A stretch of 64,000 nucleotides of DNA, from contig NZ_WUQZ01000004.1 in assembly GCF_009829075.1 (NCBI RefSeq), forward strand, positions 168,388-232,387. The letters are read 5' to 3'. The stretch comes from Sphingobacterium composti. Lineage in GTDB: Bacteria; Bacteroidota; Bacteroidia; Sphingobacteriales; Sphingobacteriaceae. The position numbers and the translations under genes are program-made. Below the pieces are notes generated by a model that worked only from the letters and a program-made list of their open reading frames with translations, had not been told where the DNA came from and did not search any database. Every line of letters starts with the position of its first letter. Position 1 is the stretch's first letter. This document shows, piece after piece, positions 36,955 through 45,831 of the stretch.

Positions 36955-38280
36955 ATGAGAAACACAAAACCATTTTGGTGTATTTTTCTGATGTTTTACC
37001 TATTTCAGTCATGTGCTGATAATGAGGTAAATAGTAAGGCGGACTATGATCCAAATAAGCCCGTTAAGTTAACATCATTCTTTCCCAAAGAGGGAGGAGC
37101 CAAAGATAAAATTTTATTAAGCGGTGAAAATTTTGGTTCTGATCCGGATAAGATAAAAGTTTATTTTAATAACGCGAGAGCTGCTGTAGTATCTTCTAGT
37201 GGTAATAAAATATATGCTATCGTGCCAAGGTTACCTGGAGAAAACCCAAAGATTTCCGTTGTTGTAGGTTCTGATTCTATCGCATTTGATGAAACATATG
37301 TGTATAATATCCAAGCTCAAGTAAGTACTGTTACTGGTACTGGAGATAAAACATTCCTAGCGGGGACATTAGATCAAGCAAAAGTGTATGGTAAGTATTT
37401 GGATCTTGACGCACAGGGGAATTTGTTTATGACTTGGAGAGATGGTGGTTCATACGGTGTAGCACGAATCAATGAAAAGGAAAATATAGTAACTGCATTA
37501 TATCAAGCTGCATCATCACCAAATCCATATGCAAATGGAGTGACTGTTGATCGTGGAACAGGTATTATGACTGTATCACATGAGTCTGTGGCAGAAGTGT
37601 TCTTCTCATTTGATCCTCGTGAAGCATGGACTTTACGCCAAAGAAATGCACAGTTCTCAGCAGCTGATTATGGTAAAATTGTTCAAGCAGATCGTTATGC
37701 AAACTTTGTAACTTTTTGTCCTTATGATGGGTATTTGTATACACGTTTTAGAGATGGGCATATTGCAAAGATACATCCTGAAACATATGCAGCAACAATT
37801 GTACATAAAGGGCCTTACGGGTCACAATATGGTCAAGCAATAAATCCTGCAAAACCGTGGGAACTATATATTACACTTCATAGTAATGCAACTCCTATTG
37901 AGGCACGTCAAGGTATTTTAGTTTTGGATTTAAGAGATCCTGATGGAACTGGTGGTTTCAAGAGAATTAATGCACCAGGTGGTGGTGGATTTCGAGATGG
38001 TCCCGTAGCAGATGCAATTTTCAACTTGCCTAAAGATATTAAGTTTGATAATGACGGTAATATGTTCATTGCTGATTATGGTAACCACTGTATTCGAATG
38101 TTGTCGGCAGACGGAATTGTTTCGACAGTAGCGGGACAACCAACTAAAGCTGGTTATAAAGATGGTGGACCAATAGAGTCTTTATTTAATCAACCATGGG
38201 GAGTAGCTGTAAACGATCAAGGTGATATTTATATCGCTGATTGGAATAATGCACGTATTCGCAAACTAGTAATTGAATAA
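36955..38280 (+). CDS. TIG/IPT and NHL-repeat surface lipoprotein
   Basis: This protein of about 441 residues starts at ATG 36955, which gives a lipoprotein signal ending FQSC. An upstream ATG 27 codons earlier adds a tail without function. After the Cys and an acidic stretch (ADNEVNSKADYD) comes a TIG/IPT domain (LTSFFPKEGGAKDKILLSGENFG), then NHL repeats forming a beta-propeller (PKDIKFDNDGNMFIADYGNHCIRML and NQPWGVAVNDQGDIYIADWNNARIRKL near the end). Such proteins occur at the head of many Bacteroidota SusC/SusD loci and are thought to bind or present the ligand at the cell surface. It precedes susC by 20 bases. Confidence 0.9.
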   Translation: MRNTKPFWCIFLMFYLFQSCADNEVNSKADYDPNKPVKLTSFFPKEGGAKDKILLSGENFGSDPDKIKVYFNNARAAVVSSSGNKIYAIVPRLPGENPKISVVVGSDSIAFDETYVYNIQAQVSTVTGTGDKTFLAGTLDQAKVYGKYLDLDAQGNLFMTWRDGGSYGVARINEKENIVTALYQAASSPNPYANGVTVDRGTGIMTVSHESVAEVFFSFDPREAWTLRQRNAQFSAADYGKIVQADRYANFVTFCPYDGYLYTRFRDGHIAKIHPETYAATIVHKGPYGSQYGQAINPAKPWELYITLHSNATPIEARQGILVLDLRDPDGTGGFKRINAPGGGGFRDGPVADAIFNLPKDIKFDNDGNMFIADYGNHCIRMLSADGIVSTVAGQPTKAGYKDGGPIESLFNQPWGVAVNDQGDIYIADWNNARIRKLVIE

Positions 38281-38300
38281 CTAAACCTATTATTTGTATC

Positions 38301-41300
38301 ATGAAGTTCATTTATGTTCTGTGCATAATTCCATTATGCTTATGGATCACTGTATCGTTTGGTCAACAAACAGAAGAGTTAACTATTGCGGGAACGGTAG
38401 TTAATGAAACGGGAGAGCCTATTAATAAAGTGTCAATTTATGTCAAAGATAAGCCTACGGGAGCTACTGCGACAGACGATCAAGGAAAATTTTCAATCAA
38501 GGCTGTATATGGTGACAGACTTGTATTTACATATGTTGGATATGAAACAGTGGAGCATCTTGTCGTAGCATCTACTGCAGATTTAATTATTGAATTGTCC
38601 GATAAAAACGTAGAGGTAGAAGAGGTTGTAGTAGTCGGATTAGGTGCTCAACAGCGAAAAATTAGTTCTGTAGGAGCTATTACGACAGTCGATGTGAAGC
38701 AATTGCAAAGTCCAGCACCTTCTATGGCGAATCTCTTAGGTGGGCGTGCAGCTGGTGTTATATCTATGCAAAGTTCGGGAGAGCCGGGAGCTAATATTGC
38801 AGATTTCTGGGTGCGTGGTATTGGAACTTTTGGTGCTAATGCAAAGGCGCTCGTGCTTATCGATGGATTAGAGGGTGATTTAAATACTATTGACCCTGCT
38901 GATGTAGAGAGTTTCTCTATATTAAAAGATGCGTCAGCAACAGCTGTATATGGTGTAAGAGGTGCGAATGGGGTTGTTTTAGTGACAACAAAAAGAGGTA
39001 CTGTAGATAGGATTCAGATTACGGGTCGTGTTAATTCTACCTTGTCTCATTTGAATAGATTGCCTGAGTACCTTGGAGCGTATGATTATGCATTATTAGC
39101 TAATGAAGCGAGTGCTGTTCGCGGCGGTGAAATAATGTTTAATGAAACTGAATTAGGAATTATCGAAAACAATTTAGATCCGGATATGTATCCCAACGTA
39201 AATTGGCAAGATGAAATCTTAAACAAAAGTTTCTGGCGTCAAAGCACCTATGTGTCTGGACGTGGCGGATCTGAAGTAGCTAGATATTTCCTAAGTTTGG
39301 GAGGTAATAAAGAGACAGCGGCATATAAAGTAGACAAAAATAGTATCTATAGTTCAAACGTAGGCTACAACACATACAATTATCGTGTAAACTTAGATAT
39401 AAATCTTACAAAGAGTACAAAAGTTTTCTTAGGTTCGGATGGTTTCTTATCGCAACATACCCAGCCTGGTATTGCCAATACCGATTATATTTGGAAAACA
39501 CAATCAACATTAACTCCAGTTTCGATTCCTATTCAATATTCAAATGGCTTATTACCAGGTGTAGGTAGTGGTGAGCGATCGTCACCATACGTAATGATTA
39601 ACCGTACAGGTAAAGCTGCCAACGAATGGTATAAAGGGAAGGCGACTCTTGCTATTGACCAAGATTTATCAAGTTGGGTTGACGGGTTAAAAATTAGAGC
39701 ACAAGGTGCTTATGATATTCATAGCAACTTTTATGAGCGTAGATATATCCAACCTTCTTTGTATGAGGCAACAGGGAGGAATTTTGACGGCTCGCTTGTG
39801 ATGGTGCAAAAAGTACAAGAAAGACCTGCAGCTTATAGTAAATCTTTAGCACAATGGCGTAAATACCACTTTGAATCAACAATAAACTATAGTAAACAAT
39901 TTAATGAAGATCATCGTACGTCTGCTCTCATTTATTATTATTTGAGTGACGCAAAAGATACGCGTGATGCGACTAATAATTTAACAGCTATTCCAGTAAG
40001 GTATCAAGGGGTGTCGAGCCGTTTTACCTATGGATATAAAGATACGTACTTATTAGATGCAAACTTTGGATATACAGGATCAGAAAACTTTCAACCAGGA
40101 CGTCAATATGGTTTCTTTCCATCAATTGCGGTTGGTTGGGTGCCTACTGGGTATAAATTCGTACAAGAGCAAATGCCATGGTTAGATTATTTCAAAATCA
40201 GAGCATCTTATGGTACTGTAGGTAATGACCGTATCATCAATTCTGTACGTTTCCCTTATTTGACTAAGGCGGATATAGATGCGGGAAGTGTGTGGGGTAT
40301 TCCTAATATTGAAACAATCAATGAGACACGTATTGGCGCTGATAACTTAGCATGGGAACGCGCGATAAAATCAAACTTAGGTATTGAAGGTAAATTATTT
40401 AATAATAAAATAGACTTCGTTGTAGATATATTTGAAGATCAGCGTAATGGAATTTTTCAGCCACGTGTGCAAGTGCCAGATTACGTGGGTGTAATTTCAA
40501 ATCCTTACGCAAACGTAGGGCGTATGAAAAGTACGGGCGCTGATGGTAATATTACCTATACAACCAATTTGTCTAACGATATGACATTGACGCTACGTGG
40601 TAACTTTACTTATTCTAAGAACGTAGTTCAAAACTGGGAGCAAGCATATCTAGAATATTCATACTTGGAGTACAACGGATATCCTTACAATTCTATACGT
40701 GGATACCATGCTTTGGGATTGTTTAAAGATGAAGATGATATTAAATATAGTCCAACTCAAACTTTTGGAGTAGTATTACCAGGAGATATTAAGTATAAAG
40801 ATGTGAATGGTGATGGTATAATTAATACACTTGATAAAGTGCCTATTACCCATAGTAATTATCCATTGACAATGTATGGTTTTGGTGGTGAATTCCGTTA
40901 TAAAAACATTTCATTGGGTGTACTAATGAAAGGAACTGGAAAAACGTCATTCTTTTATGTTGGACAACCAATGTCTTATCAAGGAGTGACTGAAAGTACA
41001 GGAATGGGATATATGCCATTTTTTGGAGGAACGGATGGAAACTTGATTACATTAGTTAATGATCCTGCTAATAGATGGATACCAAGAGAATATGCTTTGG
41101 CTAATGGCATTGACGTATCGTTAGCGGAAAATCCTGATGCAAGATTTCCACGTATGCAATATGGAAATAATAGTAACAATAGTCAATTGTCTACATTCTG
41201 GCAAGATGATGCAAGGTATTTAAGATTGCAAGAGGTAACGGTAAGTTACAATGTAAGGCCAAAATTCCTACGTAGAGTAGGTGTGAAATCTATGGATTTA

Positions 41301-41429
41301 CAGTTTGTAGGTAGCAACCTTTATATCTGGGACAACGTAAAATTATATGATCCAGAGCAAGCTGCTTGGGGAGGTAGAAAATACCCTATACCAGCGACAT
41401 ATTCGTTGCAAGCATATATCAATTTTTAG
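38301..41429 (+). CDS. SusC/RagA-family TonB-dependent outer-membrane transporter
   Basis: This 1042-residue transporter has a signal peptide (about 1-22), then a carboxypeptidase-regulatory-like domain (IAGTVVNETGEPINKVSIYVK...) and the TonB box region EVVVVGLGAQQRK. The plug has the SusC motifs GVISMQSSGEPGANIADFWVRG and SILKDASATAVYGVRGANGVVLVTTKRG, and a 22-strand barrel follows, ending ATYSLQAYINF. No N-terminal STN domain is present, so it is not built for trans-envelope sigma signalling. It imports large ligands together with the SusD-like lipoprotein encoded next. The substrate is not readable from the sequence. Confidence 0.97.
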   Translation: MKFIYVLCIIPLCLWITVSFGQQTEELTIAGTVVNETGEPINKVSIYVKDKPTGATATDDQGKFSIKAVYGDRLVFTYVGYETVEHLVVASTADLIIELSDKNVEVEEVVVVGLGAQQRKISSVGAITTVDVKQLQSPAPSMANLLGGRAAGVISMQSSGEPGANIADFWVRGIGTFGANAKALVLIDGLEGDLNTIDPADVESFSILKDASATAVYGVRGANGVVLVTTKRGTVDRIQITGRVNSTLSHLNRLPEYLGAYDYALLANEASAVRGGEIMFNETELGIIENNLDPDMYPNVNWQDEILNKSFWRQSTYVSGRGGSEVARYFLSLGGNKETAAYKVDKNSIYSSNVGYNTYNYRVNLDINLTKSTKVFLGSDGFLSQHTQPGIANTDYIWKTQSTLTPVSIPIQYSNGLLPGVGSGERSSPYVMINRTGKAANEWYKGKATLAIDQDLSSWVDGLKIRAQGAYDIHSNFYERRYIQPSLYEATGRNFDGSLVMVQKVQERPAAYSKSLAQWRKYHFESTINYSKQFNEDHRTSALIYYYLSDAKDTRDATNNLTAIPVRYQGVSSRFTYGYKDTYLLDANFGYTGSENFQPGRQYGFFPSIAVGWVPTGYKFVQEQMPWLDYFKIRASYGTVGNDRIINSVRFPYLTKADIDAGSVWGIPNIETINETRIGADNLAWERAIKSNLGIEGKLFNNKIDFVVDIFEDQRNGIFQPRVQVPDYVGVISNPYANVGRMKSTGADGNITYTTNLSNDMTLTLRGNFTYSKNVVQNWEQAYLEYSYLEYNGYPYNSIRGYHALGLFKDEDDIKYSPTQTFGVVLPGDIKYKDVNGDGIINTLDKVPITHSNYPLTMYGFGGEFRYKNISLGVLMKGTGKTSFFYVGQPMSYQGVTESTGMGYMPFFGGTDGNLITLVNDPANRWIPREYALANGIDVSLAENPDARFPRMQYGNNSNNSQLSTFWQDDARYLRLQEVTVSYNVRPKFLRRVGVKSMDLQFVGSNLYIWDNVKLYDPEQAAWGGRKYPIPATYSLQAYINF

Positions 41430-41443
41430 ACGCTTAGACTTAA

Positions 41444-43510
41444 ATGAAAGACATGAAAACCTCAATAATTATAAGACGAATTACAAAGGTAGCTATCGCA
41501 TTGCAACTTTTGGTAACAGTGACCTCTTGTAAGGATTACTTAAATATAGATAATTACTTTGATGACGAGTTTAATATCGATTCTGCTTACGCTAATACAC
41601 GATATATAGAAGCATATATGTGGGGAGCTGCAGCAATGTTTCCGGATGAATCAAATACTATTCGTAATAACTATACTCCTGGTCCCATGGCAACAGATGA
41701 AGCCATCAATGGATTAACAGGTACTGGTACAGCCAATATTTATTATGGGATGGATTTTGTAACTGGTAATATCACTCCAGATCATTATGGTGCGAATGGT
41801 ACATTAAATCAATGGGGAAGATATTATAAAATAATCCGAAAATGCAACAATGTACTAGCGAATATTGACAAACCACAAGATATGACATATACTGACAGAA
41901 GTCGTATAGAAGGTTATACACGCTTTATTCGTGCCTATGCATATTACAATATTTTAATAGATTTTGGTCCACCTATTCTTTTAGGTGATGAAATCGTAAA
42001 TACAAATGAAAGTATTGAATATTACGACAGACCACGAGCTACTTATGATGAAGCTATGGAATACATCTGTGAAGAATTCGAAAAGGCAGGAGTATTATTG
42101 CCAACAACAGTAGGACTATTGAACTTTGGGCAACCAACCAAAGGAGCAGCTTATGCTTTGATTGCTAGACTACGTTTAATTCATGCAAGTCCATTATTTA
42201 ATGGTGGCGCCGCTGCAAATTCTTATTTTGGAAACTGGACAAGATCGTCAGACGGTCTACATTATGTATCTCAGCAATATGATGAGCGTCGTTGGGCTGT
42301 AGCTGCTGCAGCTGCTAAACGAGTAATGGATATGGGAATGTATAGACTTTACACAGTTCCTGCAGACGAAAGAACTCCAATATTGCCTGCTAATGTAACA
42401 TCAGATCCAAACTTTTATAATGCATATCCAAATGGTGCATCAGGTATAGATGCATTCAGATCATATTCAGATGTATTCACTGGAGAAGCTGTAGCAGCAA
42501 TCAACCCTGAATATATATGGGGAAGAAATACGGCTTATTTAAACACGAATATTAATCAAGGTGCTACTCCTCCAACATTAGGTGGATGGGGACGCTTTGC
42601 AGTACCTCAAAAAATTATTGATTCATACTTAATGGATGATGGTCGTACAAGAGAGGAAGCTAGAGGTTCTACGTATTTCGAAACAGTTGCCGATCTACCT
42701 GCAGGAGGTGTTTATGATGATCTATTTACGACACAACCACGTAATTTTTCGGGATATCCTATGAATTCTGGAATCTATAAAATGTATGCAAATAGAGAAA
42801 TGCGTTTCTATGCGTCAATTGGTTTTAATGGAGCTATTTGGCAAGCATTGTCTAGTACTACTTTAAATAATCATACTGCTAAATATTTTTATCAAGAAGC
42901 AGATGGCAGAGGTGGTGTGTCAGCGTCTTCTCCAAATTATCCTTTAACTGGATATGTGATTAAGAAATGGAATCATGCTTACGATGCTATAAATGGTACT
43001 GGTGCACGACAATTGCCTAAGGCATATCCTATTATACGTTATGCGGAGATTTTATTGTCTTATGCCGAAGCTTTGAATAACCTTACAAGTAGTCATACTG
43101 TAGAATTAGGTGGACAATCTTATGTCTTGAATCGAGATGCTGATGAACTTAAGAATTCATTTAATGCAGTAAGATACAGAGCAGGATTACCAGGTCTGTC
43201 ATCAATGCAATTAGCAAGTAGAGATGAAGTTCAAAACCAAATTGAGCGTGAAAGAATGGTGGAATTCCTTTGGGAAAATAGACGTTTCTATGATGTACGT
43301 AGATGGGGAATTTATGAGGAAACAGAAAGAGAACCAATTATTGGTATGAATCCAGATGGACCAGATAGAGAATCATTCTATAGAAGAGTTTCTCCGGGTA
43401 CATCCTCATTTTTAACACGTCAAGTAGACAAGAGATATGTTTGGGTTCCTATTCCACGTGCTGAGATGAGAAGATTACCTTCATTGGATCAAAACCCAGG
43501 GTATAATTAG
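41444..43510 (+). CDS. SusD/RagB-family nutrient-binding lipoprotein
   Basis: This 688-residue lipoprotein has a signal ending TVTSC, then KDYLNIDNYFDDEFN, the usual start of SusD proteins. The TPR-like helices follow (RIEGYTRFIRAYAYYNILIDFG, RPRATYDEAMEYICEEFEKA, KGAAYALIARLRLIHASPLF). The C-terminal part has YPIIRYAEILLSYAEALNNL, IERERMVEFLWENRRFYDVRRWG and the final LDQNPGYN. It caps the SusC channel and binds the ligand outside the cell. It is long for the family (usually 500-600), with extra segments around 255-400. It follows susC by 14 bases. Confidence 0.96.
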   Translation: MKDMKTSIIIRRITKVAIALQLLVTVTSCKDYLNIDNYFDDEFNIDSAYANTRYIEAYMWGAAAMFPDESNTIRNNYTPGPMATDEAINGLTGTGTANIYYGMDFVTGNITPDHYGANGTLNQWGRYYKIIRKCNNVLANIDKPQDMTYTDRSRIEGYTRFIRAYAYYNILIDFGPPILLGDEIVNTNESIEYYDRPRATYDEAMEYICEEFEKAGVLLPTTVGLLNFGQPTKGAAYALIARLRLIHASPLFNGGAAANSYFGNWTRSSDGLHYVSQQYDERRWAVAAAAAKRVMDMGMYRLYTVPADERTPILPANVTSDPNFYNAYPNGASGIDAFRSYSDVFTGEAVAAINPEYIWGRNTAYLNTNINQGATPPTLGGWGRFAVPQKIIDSYLMDDGRTREEARGSTYFETVADLPAGGVYDDLFTTQPRNFSGYPMNSGIYKMYANREMRFYASIGFNGAIWQALSSTTLNNHTAKYFYQEADGRGGVSASSPNYPLTGYVIKKWNHAYDAINGTGARQLPKAYPIIRYAEILLSYAEALNNLTSSHTVELGGQSYVLNRDADELKNSFNAVRYRAGLPGLSSMQLASRDEVQNQIERERMVEFLWENRRFYDVRRWGIYEETEREPIIGMNPDGPDRESFYRRVSPGTSSFLTRQVDKRYVWVPIPRAEMRRLPSLDQNPGYN

Positions 43511-43585
43511 TAAGATATTAATTAAGATAATTATATGGGCTTATTACAAATTATTTTAGTCTTAAGTCCATTAAAAAATATACAT

Positions 43586-44479
43586 ATGAAACGAAGTTAT
43601 TTAGCTCTTATCACAACATTAGCATTCCTTAGTTCTTGTAAGGATAATGAGGTGTTTGAGAAGGAAATGTATAAAAATGAAGTAGCGTTGATAAGTAGTG
43701 ATTATCACAATACTTTTAAGGAGGTAGTAACCTTGACAGGAGAGGAGGTGACTGGTTATATTGCTGCTTCTGCAGGAGGTACTCACGCTCCACAAAATGA
43801 TTTGGTTATTGGGATTGAAGAAGATCCAACTCCTTTGGAGAGATATAACTGGTCACTATATGATGCATCAACAGAATTATATGCTAAATTATTGCCTTCT
43901 AGCAAATATGAAATTATGGATGACAAGATTGTTATTAAAGCGGGAGAATTAACCGGTCGAACAATGATCAAACTTAGACCAGATGGACTATCCCCAGACT
44001 CTAGTTATTTCATAGGATTAAAGGCCACAAATGAATTTGGTGTCGAGATTAATCCGAAGAAGAATTCAATGTTGTATCAAGTCATAATTGAAAATGAGTA
44101 TGCCTCGCAAGCAAAAAATTCAGTTTACTCCATGGTGGGATATGCGGATGGACTATTAACAGCTGCTAATAAACAATTATTCCCATTATCGCGAAATAGT
44201 GTAAGAATGGTAGCAGGAAGTGAGACATTTGTATCTAAGGAAGCAAATATTAAACAAAACTCATTAATTCTTGAAGTTGATGATTATAACAATGTGACCA
44301 TCAAACCTTATGGTACGATTGAAGTAGTACAGCTCAATAATGATCCTGCTTATCCAAATAAATATAGAGTAGAGGAAGCTTTTGGTATGCGTACGCGTGT
44401 ATTTTTACTTTCTTACCAATATAAAATTGGAAATAAGACAATAACCGTTAAAGAGCGTGTAGAGAAATTAGAGAATTAA
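43586..44479 (+). CDS. DUF1735/DUF4361-like surface lipoprotein
   Basis: This lipoprotein of about 297 residues starts at ATG 43586 (MKRSYLALITTLAFLSSC). The mature part has an N-terminal domain with YNWSLYDASTELYAKLLPSSKYEI and KLRPDGLSPDSSYFIGLKATNEFG, the typical pattern of DUF1735 (a beta-sandwich next to SusD genes), and a C-terminal part consistent with DUF4361. These accessory lipoproteins are thought to help bind the ligand on the surface. The family call rests on pattern and position and is less certain than the SusC/SusD calls. It ends 12 bases before the next gene. Confidence 0.7.
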   Translation: MKRSYLALITTLAFLSSCKDNEVFEKEMYKNEVALISSDYHNTFKEVVTLTGEEVTGYIAASAGGTHAPQNDLVIGIEEDPTPLERYNWSLYDASTELYAKLLPSSKYEIMDDKIVIKAGELTGRTMIKLRPDGLSPDSSYFIGLKATNEFGVEINPKKNSMLYQVIIENEYASQAKNSVYSMVGYADGLLTAANKQLFPLSRNSVRMVAGSETFVSKEANIKQNSLILEVDDYNNVTIKPYGTIEVVQLNNDPAYPNKYRVEEAFGMRTRVFLLSYQYKIGNKTITVKERVEKLEN

Positions 44480-44491
44480 AAAATCTAAACT

Positions 44492-45766
44492 ATGAAATTT
44501 TTGAACAATTTAAAATCAATATATCTATCAACGCCTGCTATTCCTATGGTGGCAATATGCCTTTTTCTATTAGTTGGATGTAAGGAGGATAATGACGATA
44601 AAGCTTTTTTTGCGATAAAGGATAATCTAACAACACTTCAGTCAACGGCTGATGGAACAGCACAAACAATAACGGTGCAATCCAGTGGTAATTGGAAGGT
44701 AGAGCCATTGCGTAAAGAACATTGGGTAAAGATAGAACCGATGGAAGGTAACGGGGACGGTACATTTACTATTACTGTTTTAGAGAACATGGACGAAGAA
44801 GCTCGTGAGTTACCTTTATTTTTTAAAGTAAATGATAGACTTCAAGACGCAGTTCTAAAAATATCACAAGATGGAGCTTTAATAGACGATAGTCAAAAGG
44901 AGTCTTATGTTAATTTCGATTCAAACCTTATGATATCTGAAATTCCAGAGGCAGGGTTAACACAAAACACAATTATTAGAGCGACTGGTAAATGGCGAAT
45001 GGAAATTGAAGAAGGACAAGATTGGGTTACGTTTAGCCAGACTGAAGGAGAAGGTGATACACCGATCTCAATGACTGTAGCTAGAAATACCGATATCGTA
45101 AGACAGGCAAGTATAACTTTTTATTTAAATGAGGTGCAATATCCAACTCCAATTATTATCGCGCAAAAAGGTGTAAAATTACAAGTTGTGGGTGACGTGG
45201 TATTCACAGAGAATTTTAATTGGTTAACTTATGGAAGTGAAATTTTTGCGACTACAACAGGTGAGGCGCGAATATCAACATGGACTACTGATCAATTAGC
45301 TAAGGGATGGACAAGTACCATTAATACTACTGAAGGAGGAGGAAGCTACGCTTCTACATATGCTCGACAAGGATTTATAAAGTTGGGAAGAACAAATTAT
45401 GGTGGGGATATAATTTCACCAAAATTGGAGAATGTACAACGTACCAAGAATCTATTAGTGACTTTTAAAGCTGTAAGGCATGGCGCTAATGATCACTATC
45501 TACTTACTGTAGGAGTAAATGGTCCAGGTACAGTAAGTAGAAGTTCATTTGATATTATGAACTATGCTAATCCAAATAATACTTCTGCATCATCTATAGC
45601 TGCTTGGCAAGCCTCTGAGGCAACTTATTCTTTCGTGATTAATGGTGCAACCAAAGATACACAAATTTGGTTTTTGGGAGGTGCATTTGATCAGAGATCT
45701 GGTAACTGGCCATCAACTACGAACCGTATATACTTAGATGATATCGAGGTTATAGTAACTAATTAA
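44492..45766 (+). CDS. BACON-domain surface lipoprotein
   Basis: This 424-residue lipoprotein has a signal ending LLVGC. Two BACON-type beta-sandwich domains follow: about 40-128, with QSSGNWKVEP and WVKIEPMEGNGDGTFTITVLEN, and about 135-225, with RATGKWRMEIEEGQDWVTFSQTEGEGDTPISMTV. The rest (about 230-424) is a jelly-roll-like segment that ends RIYLDDIEVIVTN, as in choice-of-anchor/carbohydrate-binding-type domains. BACON domains are common in polysaccharide utilisation loci and bind mucin or other glycans, or act as spacers. A hairpin terminator follows at once, separating this gene from the phosphoesterase. Confidence 0.85.
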   Translation: MKFLNNLKSIYLSTPAIPMVAICLFLLVGCKEDNDDKAFFAIKDNLTTLQSTADGTAQTITVQSSGNWKVEPLRKEHWVKIEPMEGNGDGTFTITVLENMDEEARELPLFFKVNDRLQDAVLKISQDGALIDDSQKESYVNFDSNLMISEIPEAGLTQNTIIRATGKWRMEIEEGQDWVTFSQTEGEGDTPISMTVARNTDIVRQASITFYLNEVQYPTPIIIAQKGVKLQVVGDVVFTENFNWLTYGSEIFATTTGEARISTWTTDQLAKGWTSTINTTEGGGSYASTYARQGFIKLGRTNYGGDIISPKLENVQRTKNLLVTFKAVRHGANDHYLLTVGVNGPGTVSRSSFDIMNYANPNNTSASSIAAWQASEATYSFVINGATKDTQIWFLGGAFDQRSGNWPSTTNRIYLDDIEVIVTN

Positions 45767-45771
45767 TTTTG

Positions 45772-45814
45772 AAAAAGTCCATGAATACTATCTCTAGTAG
45801 CATGGACTTTTTTA
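45772..45814 (+). terminator. Internal terminator inside the SusC/SusD locus
   Basis: A 12-bp stem AAAAAGTCCATG (45772-45783) / complement (45801-45812) has a smaller inner ACTA/TAGT stem and ends in a T run. It lies between the BACON lipoprotein and the metallophosphoesterase and should reduce transcription of the last two genes. Confidence 0.78.
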
Positions 45815-45831
45815 TATGATAACCAATTATT

